From Enterobacteriaceae bacterium UBA3516 (lineage in GTDB: Bacteria; Pseudomonadota; Gammaproteobacteria; Enterobacterales; Enterobacteriaceae), in contig DFPL01000134.1 of NCBI GenBank assembly GCA_002377245.1, positions 1 to 19,885 on the forward strand: a stretch of 19,885 bases of DNA, written 5' to 3'. Below, piece by piece: positions 1-7,096 of the stretch (the first letter of the stretch is position 1; every line of letters begins with the position of its first letter). Made by a program: the position numbers and the translations under genes. A model generated the notes under the pieces. The model saw nothing but the letters and a program-made list of their open reading frames with translations, ran no database searches and had not been told where the DNA came from.

Positions 1-2
1 AA

Positions 3-14
3 GTAATCGATTAC
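3..14. promoter_or_regulatory. 12-bp perfect palindrome, LacI/GalR-type operator candidate
   Basis: GTAATCGATTAC is a perfect palindrome with a central CG, the symmetry typical of LacI/GalR-family operators. It lies at the window edge, 74 bp beyond the end of the methyltransferase gene, so if it is an operator it most likely serves a gene to the left of the window. A 12-bp palindrome can arise by chance and the target gene is not visible. Confidence 0.3.
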
Positions 15-87
15 AAAATACAGACAGGATGACTTTGGTAACAATACGGCGGCGTTAAAAATGTGATGGCGCGCACGTTGCAGACTT

Positions 88-798
88 TCATGACGCCGAG
101 CGTCGCGCCAGCCAGGCGCCCCAGAACAAGCTGGCGAAGTAGCGTACCGGGTCCGCAAAACCTGCTTCTGCGAGCAGCGCGATCACGGCCTCCTCAGAAT
201 GGGGTGGCTCCGCTCCCTGAAGAATGCTGTTCATTTTGGACTGGCGGACGTCCGGCTCCGCACCGTTCAACCGCCATCGATTTGCCCATGCCGCCAGCAG
301 TATGGGTTCGGACGCATAAGAACGGTAATTTCCCGCCAGGGCCAGCGGACTACCCGGCTTAAGACGCATTGCAATCTGCCTCAATATGTCTTGCTTTGCC
401 TTATCGCCAGCCAGATGATGCAGTACACCTATCATGATTGCAGCATCGAAATGTGGTGCCGCATCCAGGTCAGACACCGCACCGAGTACGGTTTCTACCC
501 GATTTGCCAACCCCGCCTGGGTGAGGTTGGCACGAGCAAGATCCAGCATCGGCGCAGAGGGATCAACAGCCACAAATGACCACGCAGGTTCCAGTGTTGC
601 CGCAGCAATGATCTCTCCAGCAGTACCGCCAGCGCCCACCACCAGTACACGTGCAGGCTTTCCTTCCCCTGTCGCGGCTGCCAGCATGCAGGCGGAAAGC
701 TCGTGGCAGGCATCATAACCGGCCAGTGCGATGCGGCTTTGTTGGGCATATTCACCCGCGCGCGTGGCGTCAAATTTTGCAGCAGAACCTTGTATCAT
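88..798 (-). CDS. Class I SAM-dependent methyltransferase
   Basis: A 236-residue soluble protein with a Rossmann-fold methyltransferase pattern. The glycine-rich motif I (VLVVGAGGTAGE) is at about residues 50-61, an acidic strand-2 end (VDPSAPML) follows that would hold the SAM ribose, and a motif IV-like IGVLHHL is near residue 125. The C-terminal third (SEEAVIALLAEAGF) matches the usual final helix-strand of this fold. The start at 798 is supported by a GGAG Shine-Dalgarno a few bases upstream on the minus strand. The acceptor substrate cannot be told from sequence; the family includes small-molecule, tRNA and quinone methylases, and no specific subfamily was recognised. It is divergent from the AraC-type regulator at 888, which may control it. 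Confidence 0.85.
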   Translation of the reverse strand: MIQGSAAKFDATRAGEYAQQSRIALAGYDACHELSACMLAAATGEGKPARVLVVGAGGTAGEIIAAATLEPAWSFVAVDPSAPMLDLARANLTQAGLANRVETVLGAVSDLDAAPHFDAAIMIGVLHHLAGDKAKQDILRQIAMRLKPGSPLALAGNYRSYASEPILLAAWANRWRLNGAEPDVRQSKMNSILQGAEPPHSEEAVIALLAEAGFADPVRYFASLFWGAWLARRSAS

Positions 799-839
799 AG
801 TGTCTCCAGTCAGTGGTTTTGATTATGGGTATGTGCAGG

Positions 840-857
840 TATATCAGGTAGGATATA
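840..857. promoter_or_regulatory. Dyad in the methyltransferase/AraC intergenic region
   Basis: TATATC-AGGTAG-GATATA is a perfect 6-bp inverted repeat with a 6-bp spacer, sitting midway in the 89-bp gap between the divergent genes. It could be an operator or part of overlapping promoters (TATAAG occurs at its right edge). AraC proteins more often bind direct repeats, and the sequence is AT-rich, so chance occurrence is possible. Confidence 0.25.
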
Positions 858-887
858 AGATTCATGATTAAAAATTTGGACTAAAAC

Positions 888-1679
888 ATGACTGAAAGTC
901 TGAATAATTCAGAAAGATATGATCGCTTAACCGCCTTCCTTCAGGCTTTTCCTCTGCGAGCGGAACAGTGTGACTCGGCTGACTCAGCCAATCTTTTAAT
1001 CGTCGACGTCAGCCGCGCGGGCGGACCGACGCATTTGCTTTATCGAGCCAGGACCTCGGCCGGGTTGCCCGTCGGGGCCACCGTGTGTGCCGCCGCGAGA
1101 ATAGATTTTGGCGGCAGCGCGAATCCACTGGTCGGCGCACTGCCTGACGAATTGTGCTTTTCTCTGGCTGAGACGCCGCAATTATCAAGCCTTGCTGAAC
1201 TCATCGTGGATGAACTTGACCTGACCCGTTGCGGCGGGGCGACCGTTCGAAGCCGCCTGTGCGAGATTATCGTGGTGCTGGCTATTCGTCGGGCAATCGC
1301 AACGGGCACGGTGGATGCGGGGCTGTTAGCGGGGCTCGCCCACCCTAAACTACACCGGAGTCTGGTAGCGATGCACGATGACCCGGCGCGAAAGTGGCAG
1401 GTTCCTGACTTATCCTCCATCGCGGGGCTTTCACGTGCTCAATTTATTGAGGTCTTCAAAAAAACCGTCGGGCAATCGCCAGGGGCCTATCTGACCCACT
1501 GGCGTTTAGCGCTGGGGGCGGCCCGGCTGCGGGCGGGACACAGCGTCAAAGCTGTCGCCGCCCAGGTTGGCTTTGGTAGCGCCGCCGCTTTCTCACGCGC
1601 ATTTTTGCGCAGGTTCGGCTACTCGCCTGGCGGGATCAAACCGCAGGGGGCGCGAAACATATCAGGCAGGGCGGCGTAA
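888..1679 (+). CDS. AraC-family transcriptional regulator (cupin-type N-terminus)
   Basis: A 263-residue regulator. The C-terminal third (about residues 165-252) carries both AraC helix-turn-helix motifs: the first spans DLSSIAGLSRAQFIEVFKK, the second VKAVAAQVGFGSAAAFSRAF, closing with the family-typical RRFGYSPGG. The N-terminal half resembles the cupin effector domain found in regulators that often sit beside oxidoreductase or methyltransferase genes; its ligand is unknown. The gene diverges from the methyltransferase at 88-798, which is the natural candidate target. At its 3' end it runs 18 bp into the convergent TetR gene. The ATG at 888 is taken as start because no better in-frame start with a ribosome site is visible. 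Confidence 0.88.
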   Translation: MTESLNNSERYDRLTAFLQAFPLRAEQCDSADSANLLIVDVSRAGGPTHLLYRARTSAGLPVGATVCAAARIDFGGSANPLVGALPDELCFSLAETPQLSSLAELIVDELDLTRCGGATVRSRLCEIIVVLAIRRAIATGTVDAGLLAGLAHPKLHRSLVAMHDDPARKWQVPDLSSIAGLSRAQFIEVFKKTVGQSPGAYLTHWRLALGAARLRAGHSVKAVAAQVGFGSAAAFSRAFLRRFGYSPGGIKPQGARNISGRAA

Positions 1680-2249
1680 CCCGCGAAGTAGCAGGTTCAG
1701 CGCGCGGATGCCCTGCTCCAGCCGCTTATCACCCTCTTCACCCTCGGCAATCCAGAACGCGGCCTCGGCCAGGCTGCCGTAGATAATCGACGCCAGCCCC
1801 TCCGGGTCGACGTCCTCGACGACGCCCTGTTGAATGAGGTTGCCGATGAGCTGCTGCATTGAATTCACGCAGTGGCGTTGTGCGTCCGGTGAAGCGCCAC
1901 CAAGTACCGCACGGGCATCGCGCAATACAATGCGCTGAAATTCGTGCTCCAGCGCCATCTCCAGATACGCCCGGCAGCGGTGGCAAAACCCCTCCCACGG
2001 ATCTTCTGCGCTATCAGAAATGGCCTGCAGGCGTTCGTCCATTTCATCGTCGATCTGCGCGACCACGGCCGCAAGCAGCCCTTTTTTATCACCGAAGTGA
2101 TGGTAAAGCGCCCCACGGGTCAATCCTGCCTGCGCCGTCAAATCATCCATCGACGTTTCAGCGTAGCCCACCTCGCTAAACACTTTTCGGGCGGTGGCTA
2201 ACAAAGTTGCTCGCGTCTCTTCCATCTCAGCGCGGGTACGGCGAACCAT
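1662..2249 (-). CDS. TetR/AcrR-family transcriptional repressor
   Basis: A 195-residue protein of typical TetR length. The N-terminal helix-turn-helix spans about residues 10-57 and includes the signature GLTRGALYHHFGDKKGLL (43-60), whose YHHF is the DNA-recognition helix. The rest is the helical ligand-binding and dimerisation domain. It diverges from the two overlapping MFS transporter genes, a standard repressor-exporter arrangement, and the gap contains a long inverted repeat suited to a TetR dimer pair. It probably represses itself and the transporters and is relieved by a compound they export; the ligand is unknown. The upstream AAGGAGAAA on the minus strand supports the start. The 3' end overlaps the convergent AraC gene. 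Confidence 0.92.
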   Translation of the reverse strand: MVRRTRAEMEETRATLLATARKVFSEVGYAETSMDDLTAQAGLTRGALYHHFGDKKGLLAAVVAQIDDEMDERLQAISDSAEDPWEGFCHRCRAYLEMALEHEFQRIVLRDARAVLGGASPDAQRHCVNSMQQLIGNLIQQGVVEDVDPEGLASIIYGSLAEAAFWIAEGEEGDKRLEQGIRALNLLLRGLRRPA

Positions 2250-2283
2250 AGATTTCTCCTTACATACGGCGTGAATGATTATT

Positions 2284-2333
2284 TACATACAGCGCGTATG
2301 AATATAAGATTCTTTTCATACGCGCTGTATGTA
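2284..2333. promoter_or_regulatory. 19-bp perfect inverted repeat, TetR operator region
   Basis: Bases 2284-2302 (TACATACAGCGCGTATGAA) and 2315-2333 are exact reverse complements separated by 12 bp. Each arm is itself near-palindromic, with CATAC and GTATG flanking a 5-bp centre, so each could bind a TetR dimer, giving two operators back to back. A degenerate third copy (TACATACGGCGTGAATG) lies at 2261-2277 next to the tetR start. The TACATAC element recalls the E. coli AcrR operator, which also begins TACATACA (from memory). The position between the divergent tetR and MFS genes supports dual control. Confidence 0.8.
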
Positions 2334-2383
2334 TTGTCGCTTCGCCACCCGTCTGTGGCAAGCCCATGTTAGTGGAGAAAAAG

Positions 2384-3232
2384 ATGGCAAGCCTTTATCG
2401 AGACCTGTTTACTGAATCCGGCACCGGCTCCTTCGCCGTTGCTGGCCTGATTGCGCGACTGCCGTTACCGATGACGGGCATCGGGATCATTACTTTGTTG
2501 TCACAACAGCGCGGAGGCTTTGCTCTGGCCGGCGCCGTGTCGGCAACCTTTGTGCTGGCTTACGCCCTGCTCTCACCGCACATCTCCCGCTATGTCGATC
2601 GGTATGGGCAAGCCCGTGTTCTGCCTGCGGCGACGGTTTTAAGCATGTTCGGTTTTCTCATCCTGATAGCCGGTTCTTTCCGGCAGGTGGCGGACTGGGC
2701 GCTGTTTCCGGGCGCACTGCTCGCCGGTTTTATGCCGAGCATGTCGGCGATGGTGAGGGCGCGCTGGACGACACTCTACCGGGGGCAACCTCGGCTACAG
2801 ACCGCATACTCGCTGGAAACCGTGCTGGATGAACTGACGTTTATTGTCGGTCCGCCCCTGTCGATTGGTCTTTCGGTGACCCTGTTCCCCGAGGCGGGTC
2901 TGCTGCTCGCCGCGCTGCTGCTGTTTTCTGGCGTATTTGCGCTGGTGATACAGCGCGCAACGGAACCGCCCGTTGTCGCCGCCCGGCGCGACTGCGCTAG
3001 CCGTTCTGTCATACGAATCACGGTCGTCCAGTTGCTCACGCTGCTGATGGTGGCCATGGGAGTTATTGTCGGTACCGTTGATATCGGCAGCGTCGCCTGG
3101 GCAGCAGATTGGGGGCAACCGGTGGCGCTCAGTGGCGGCGTCGTGGTCATGCTGGTGGCGTTTATCACTCATGCCGGCCTGAAAAAAGCGCTTAGCACGC
3201 CGGATGCTGCACACAAAAAAGGATCTGAATAA
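2384..3232 (+). pseudogene. MFS transporter with probable internal deletion (lacks about TM8-11)
   Basis: This continuous frame encodes about 282 residues, whereas drug-efflux MFS proteins of this type are usually near 400. The first 230 or so residues look normal: six transmembrane segments with a motif A-like loop (SRYVDRYGQARVL), a central loop, then TM7 ending in GVIVGTVDI. Directly afterwards (from about 3086) the protein reads GSVAWAADWGQPVALSGG followed by a single membrane segment, which resembles the last segment of such transporters. About 110 residues covering TM8-11 therefore seem to be missing in frame. The start at 2384 is preferred over 2366 because GTGGAGAAAAAG precedes it. 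The stop overlaps the next MFS start by one base (TAATG). It is probably non-functional as a transporter. Calling it a pseudogene is inference from length and topology. Confidence 0.7.
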
Positions 3233-4413
3233 TGACAATGTTTTCCTCTCTTACTTCTGTGCGCCATGCGTGGACGGCGGTCATCGCTGTGGGTCTGGCG
3301 ACCTTCTCCGTGGTGACAACCGAAATGCTCCCCGTCGGTTTGCTAACCTCAATAGCCGCGTCGCTGAATATCAGCACCGGCACGGCGGGCCTGATGATTT
3401 CACTGCCCGCACTGCTGGCTGCACTTTTCGCCCCCTTTGTGGTGATTGCCGCGGGCGGTATCGATCGTCGCTGGATATTATGTGGCCTGCTGGGGTTACT
3501 GGTGCTGGCCAATCTTGCCTGCGCACTGGCCAGTAATTTGCTCGTCATGCTGGCAGCACGGATCCTGGTGGGGTTCTGCATGGGCGGTATCTGGGCCATT
3601 GCCGGCGGTCTGGCGGCCCGACTGGTGCCTGAAAAAGCGGTTGGTCTGGCGACCTCTGTTATTTTCGGTGGGGTGGCTGCCGCATCGGTACTGGGTGTCC
3701 CCTTCGGCGCGTTTATGGGTGACCTCATCGGCTGGCGCTGGGCATTTGGCAGCATGGCGCTTTTCAGCGCCGGGGTGTTGGCGCTCCATGCGGTAGTCAT
3801 TCCGCCCCTGCCCGTTGCCCGCTCAACGGACACTCGCCAGTTCATTGCTCAGTTTGGCAATCGCACATTACAACGCGGGCTGCTAATCACGTTACTGCTG
3901 GTTACCAGCCATTTTGTGGCCTTTACCTTTGTTCGCCCGCTACTGATTACCGTTGCCGGGTTTGAAACACAGTGGATCGGGGTCGTTTTGTTTGCCTACG
4001 GTCTGGCAGGCCTTGCAGGTAACTTTCTTTCGGGAATAACGGCGATGCGTCATACCACTTTCACACTGATGGGGATCGCGGCTGGCCTTGTTTTGACCCC
4101 GCTGCTGTTTTTCACCGTGGGCCATTCGGTCATCGGGGGCAGCGCCACGCTTCTGTTCTGGGGGCTCGCTTATGGCGGAGTGTCTGTCGGTCTGATGACC
4201 TGGATGATAAAAGCCGCCCCCCGTGCGGTTGAAATTGCCGCCGCGCTTTATGTTGGCGTATTCAATGTTGGAATTGCGTTGGGATCCTGGGTCGGAGGTG
4301 AGATAGTTGACAGGCTCGCGCTGACCGACACGCTCTGGCTGGCCTGCGGGTTAGCGGTCGTTGCGCTACTGACGCTCCTCGCCGCCGGTCGTGGCGAAAA
4401 CCAGATTCAGTAA
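3232..4413 (+). CDS. MFS efflux transporter, DHA1-like (AraJ/YdhP/NepI type)
   Basis: A 393-residue inner-membrane protein with twelve predicted transmembrane segments and the early signature TTEMLPVGLLTSIAASLNIS (about residues 24-43), shared by the AraJ, YdhP and NepI group of proton-driven exporters. A short polar central loop (near residues 195-210) separates the two six-helix halves, and GVFNVGIALGSWVGG near residue 350 is the usual late glycine-rich helix. It is translationally coupled to the truncated MFS gene (TAATG overlap), so both should lie under the TetR-controlled promoter. With the first gene damaged, this is the likely working exporter of the operon. The substrate is unknown; related proteins export sugars, purine ribonucleosides or drugs. 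Confidence 0.88.
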   Translation: MTMFSSLTSVRHAWTAVIAVGLATFSVVTTEMLPVGLLTSIAASLNISTGTAGLMISLPALLAALFAPFVVIAAGGIDRRWILCGLLGLLVLANLACALASNLLVMLAARILVGFCMGGIWAIAGGLAARLVPEKAVGLATSVIFGGVAAASVLGVPFGAFMGDLIGWRWAFGSMALFSAGVLALHAVVIPPLPVARSTDTRQFIAQFGNRTLQRGLLITLLLVTSHFVAFTFVRPLLITVAGFETQWIGVVLFAYGLAGLAGNFLSGITAMRHTTFTLMGIAAGLVLTPLLFFTVGHSVIGGSATLLFWGLAYGGVSVGLMTWMIKAAPRAVEIAAALYVGVFNVGIALGSWVGGEIVDRLALTDTLWLACGLAVVALLTLLAAGRGENQIQ

Positions 4414-4421
4414 TCTTATCG

Positions 4422-4452
4422 AGGCCCGCCCGCAGCGGGCCTTCTGCTGTTT
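4422..4452 (+). terminator. Rho-independent terminator candidate after the MFS pair
   Basis: An 8-bp GC-rich stem, AGGCCCGC (4422-4429) with GCGGGCCT (4435-4442), and a 5-base loop lies 8 bp after the stop codon of the second MFS gene. It is followed by a weak pyrimidine/T tract (TCTGCTGTTT). It should end the TetR-controlled transcript before the third transporter. Confidence 0.7.
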
Positions 4453-4613
4453 AAACAGACGCTGTCGCATCCCCTTTACCTGGCTGCTCCGGGTCAGCCT
4501 CAGTGACATCGCATTTTCATCAAACACAGATACACTTGCTCTGGATGATGTTGTGCGCGTTGGTTGAGGCACATGCCGTCGCTAACAAGGTTAATGAGAG
4601 TAAAGGCGGAAAA

Positions 4614-5834
4614 ATGTCTCTTCGTTCACTGCGGGCGCTCTGCCTGACGAGTTTTTTTATTGCGGATGTGCGCGATGGCCTCGGCCCCTTTCTGGGGATC
4701 TTTCTGACCCAGCGACACTGGCAGCCGGATGATATTGGGTTGTTGATGACGACCGGCGGCGTGGCCGGACTTCTTGCGACACTACCGGCGGGGTTTGTCA
4801 CCGACAACTCTAAGAACAAACGCGCGCTGCTGGCGCTGCTCTGCATCATGATAACCGTCAGTACGCTGTTATTGTGGTTTAGCCAGCACAACGCCGTGGT
4901 CGCGCTTTCGCAAATCGTCAGCGGTATCAGCGCCGCTTTTGTGGGCCCGTTGATAACGGGTATCACGCTCGGCCTCACGGGTCAGACGGGGTTTAATGCG
5001 CAAATGGGGAAAAATGAGGCCTTCAATCACGGCGGCAATTTCGTCACCGCGCTGTTCGCCGGAGGGATAGCCTGGTTCTGGGGCGTCGGCGGCATTTTCC
5101 TGTTAATGACCTTTACCACCCTGTTAACGCTCTGCGCGTTGGGGGCTATTCGTAATAAGGATATTGATAATCAGGCCGCGCGCGGCATGAAACAGTCCGT
5201 ACCCCAACCGGTGCCGGGCCTATCCGTGCTCACCAAAAACAGCGCGCTGCTCATCACCGGCGTTACCCTTCTGCTTTTTCATCTTGCCAATGCGGCGTTA
5301 TTACCGATGCTGAGCATGCGCGTTGCTGCCGCCCCCGGTGCCATTAATCCCGGCGTGTATGCCGCCGCAACGGTAATTATTTCCCAGGCCGTCATGATTC
5401 CCGTCGCCATTTGGGTTGCACGACGGATTGATAAATATGGCTACTGGCGATTAATTATGCTGGCGCTGGCGATCATGCCGGTGAGAGCCGCACTGGCCGC
5501 CGCCACGAATGCGCCTGAAATGATGGTGCCGGTGCAAATCCTTGATGGACTGGCGGCCGGAATTTTAGGCGTGGTCGTGCCCGGCTTTATTGTCTCTTTG
5601 TTACACGACAGCGGTCATGTCAACGCAGGTCAGAGCGTGGTGATGTTAATGCAGGGGGTGGGCGCGGCCTTAAGCCCTGCATTAACCGGCATGATTGCGG
5701 GCAGTTACTCTTTTGCCATCGCCTTCAGCGTCCTGAGCCTCATCGCCCTCGTGGCGCTGGTCATCTGGTGGCGAGGCGCCCCGGTTCTGATGCAGCGGTC
5801 AGCCCATGGCGCTTTACAGACCGGTGCGGACTGA
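4614..5834 (+). CDS. MFS transporter
   Basis: A 406-residue inner-membrane protein with about twelve transmembrane segments. The start at 4614 is chosen because AAAGGCGGAAAA precedes the ATG and MSLRSLRALCLTSFFIADVR leads straight into TM1; the frame is open back to 4503, but that extension is not hydrophobic and has no ribosome site. A motif A-like loop (AGFVTDNSKNKRALL) lies between TM2 and TM3, and the central loop is near residues 185-215. RDGLGPFLGIFL in TM1 is typical of a little-studied group of enterobacterial MFS proteins. The gene is separated from the preceding MFS pair by a terminator and about 200 bp, so it is probably transcribed separately. The substrate cannot be predicted. 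Confidence 0.85.
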   Translation: MSLRSLRALCLTSFFIADVRDGLGPFLGIFLTQRHWQPDDIGLLMTTGGVAGLLATLPAGFVTDNSKNKRALLALLCIMITVSTLLLWFSQHNAVVALSQIVSGISAAFVGPLITGITLGLTGQTGFNAQMGKNEAFNHGGNFVTALFAGGIAWFWGVGGIFLLMTFTTLLTLCALGAIRNKDIDNQAARGMKQSVPQPVPGLSVLTKNSALLITGVTLLLFHLANAALLPMLSMRVAAAPGAINPGVYAAATVIISQAVMIPVAIWVARRIDKYGYWRLIMLALAIMPVRAALAAATNAPEMMVPVQILDGLAAGILGVVVPGFIVSLLHDSGHVNAGQSVVMLMQGVGAALSPALTGMIAGSYSFAIAFSVLSLIALVALVIWWRGAPVLMQRSAHGALQTGAD

Positions 5835-5869
5835 TTCACTGAAAGAACACAGTCGGCCCTCTCATTGCC

Positions 5870-6280
5870 TCAGCTTCCCCGGTAGGTAGAGTAACCATAC
5901 TGGCTGAGCAGTAACGGAACATGGTAAGTGGTCGAGGTGTTGGTGATGTGAAATTCCACCGGGATTTCAGGGAAGAAGCTCTGCTGTTTTTGCTGGGCAA
6001 AGTAGTCGCCGGTTTTGAAAATCACGCGGTAATCACCCGCTTCGAGCGGCTTTTCTGGCCACAGCGCGTTAATGCGGCCATCCTGGTTGGTGTTGGCGCT
6101 GTTCAGGACCTTCCAGCCTTCACCCTGCTTCTGTTCAAGCGTCACCGCCACGCCCGCCGCCGGTACGCCGGTTTGTTGATTCAGCACATGCACGCTCAGG
6201 GGATTTTTATCCGCAGCGAAGGTAATTGCAGGGGTTGCCAGTAGTGTCGCAAGGGTCAGGGCAGCGAGTGTTTTTTTCAT
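5870..6280 (-). CDS. hiuH: 5-hydroxyisourate hydrolase, periplasmic (transthyretin-like)
   Basis: HiuH hydrolyses 5-hydroxyisourate, the product of urate oxidation, to OHCU. The 136-residue precursor has a signal peptide (MKKTLAALTLATLLATPAITFA, shown here only for residues 1-22 by position), so the enzyme works in the periplasm as in E. coli. The transthyretin fold follows, with catalytic residues expected at His31 (LSVHVLNQQTG), Arg69 (DGRINALW) and His120 (YHVPLLLS), and the diagnostic C-terminal YRGS at 133-136. A GGAG ribosome site precedes the start. It diverges from hprR across a shared HprR-type box, matching the E. coli arrangement in which HprSR controls hiuH. Confidence 0.95.
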   Translation of the reverse strand: MKKTLAALTLATLLATPAITFAADKNPLSVHVLNQQTGVPAAGVAVTLEQKQGEGWKVLNSANTNQDGRINALWPEKPLEAGDYRVIFKTGDYFAQQKQQSFFPEIPVEFHITNTSTTYHVPLLLSQYGYSTYRGS

Positions 6281-6347
6281 TTTTGAATCTCCATTGTTAA
6301 TGACCCTCTTGTTATACCTGTGCGCCGGGCGTCATCACCTGTCAGGA

Positions 6348-6367
6348 AGATGACCATATTGTCATCT
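6348..6367. promoter_or_regulatory. HprR/CusR-type box
   Basis: AGATGACCATATTGTCATCT has 7-bp perfect inverted arms. Its core ATGACCATATTGTCAT differs at one position from the CusR-type consensus ATGACAANNTTGTCAT, a site class that HprR also recognises in E. coli (both recalled from literature). It lies 67 bp from hiuH and 48 bp from hprR, placed to control both divergent genes. Confidence 0.82.
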
Positions 6368-6415
6368 GGCACTGAAACGCTGGGGCGCACGGGGGATTCA
6401 TGGCACACTGCGCCG

Positions 6416-7096
6416 ATGAAACTGCTACTGATTGAAGATAACCATAAAGCCAGTGCCTGGGTCCGTAAGGGGCTTGAAGAGGCGGGCTTCATCGTTGACC
6501 ATGCGTCAGACGGACGCGATGGCCTGCATCTGGCGCTGGCGCACCCTTACCGTCTGGTCATACTGGACATTATGCTGCCGGGTATGGACGGGTGGCAGGT
6601 GCTCAAAACCCTGCGCACCGCCAGCAATATGCCCGTTATCTGCCTCACTGCCCGCGATTCCGTGGACGATCGGGTTAAAGGTCTTGAGCTGGGTGCGAAC
6701 GATTATCTGGTTAAACCTTTCTCCTTCGCTGAGCTTCTGGCACGGGTTAAGAATCAGCTCCGCCAGCACTCGCCGCACGGTACCGTGCTTCGCGTGGCCG
6801 ACCTGGCGATGGATTCGGCACGCCTGCTGGTCACGCGTGACGGCATACCTGTGACCTTAACGCGCAAAGAGTTCATGCTTCTGTGGCTGCTCGCCAGCCG
6901 TCACGGTGAAATCCTCCCCCGAACCCTGATCGCCAGTGAAATCTGGGGGGTCAATTTCGACAGTGAAACCAATATTGTGGATGTGGCTATTCGCCGTCTG
7001 CGCCGCAAAGTTGACGATCCCTTTGCGCACAAACTGATAACCACGGTCAGAGGCATGGGTTATTGCCTCTCTGTAGAGGCGCCCGGCGATGTATAG
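6416..7096 (+). CDS. hprR: Response regulator HprR (YedW), OmpR/PhoB family
   Basis: A 226-residue response regulator. Its receiver domain (1-115) has acidic residues Glu7-Asp8, the phosphoacceptor Asp51 (LDIMLPGMDGW), Thr78 and Lys100 (LVKPFSF). The winged-helix effector domain (about 125-222) includes LTRKEFMLLWLLASR and VRGMGYCLS. It closely resembles E. coli HprR, and the gene order hiuH-hprR-hprS is the same. It responds to reactive oxygen or chlorine species through HprS. ATG 6416 is chosen because it gives the canonical KLLLIEDN start; the frame is open further upstream, but that would run through the operator palindrome. No clear Shine-Dalgarno precedes 6416. It overlaps hprS by 8 bp. 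Confidence 0.95.
   Translation: MKLLLIEDNHKASAWVRKGLEEAGFIVDHASDGRDGLHLALAHPYRLVILDIMLPGMDGWQVLKTLRTASNMPVICLTARDSVDDRVKGLELGANDYLVKPFSFAELLARVKNQLRQHSPHGTVLRVADLAMDSARLLVTRDGIPVTLTRKEFMLLWLLASRHGEILPRTLIASEIWGVNFDSETNIVDVAIRRLRRKVDDPFAHKLITTVRGMGYCLSVEAPGDV

Noticed and set aside
3192..3845. A 217-codon open frame on the minus strand opposite the second MFS gene
   Set aside because: Its translation is low-complexity (rich in A, P, R, S, T) with no domain pattern, and the plus strand encodes a clear transporter; it is a shadow of GC-rich codon use.
4447..4458. CTGTTTAAACAG 12-bp palindrome after the MFS pair
   Set aside because: It overlaps the tail of the terminator hairpin and has no further context; probably coincidental.
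4503..4613. N-terminal extension of the third MFS transporter to GTG 4503
   Set aside because: The extra 37 residues are not conserved-looking or hydrophobic, and ATG 4614 has a good Shine-Dalgarno.
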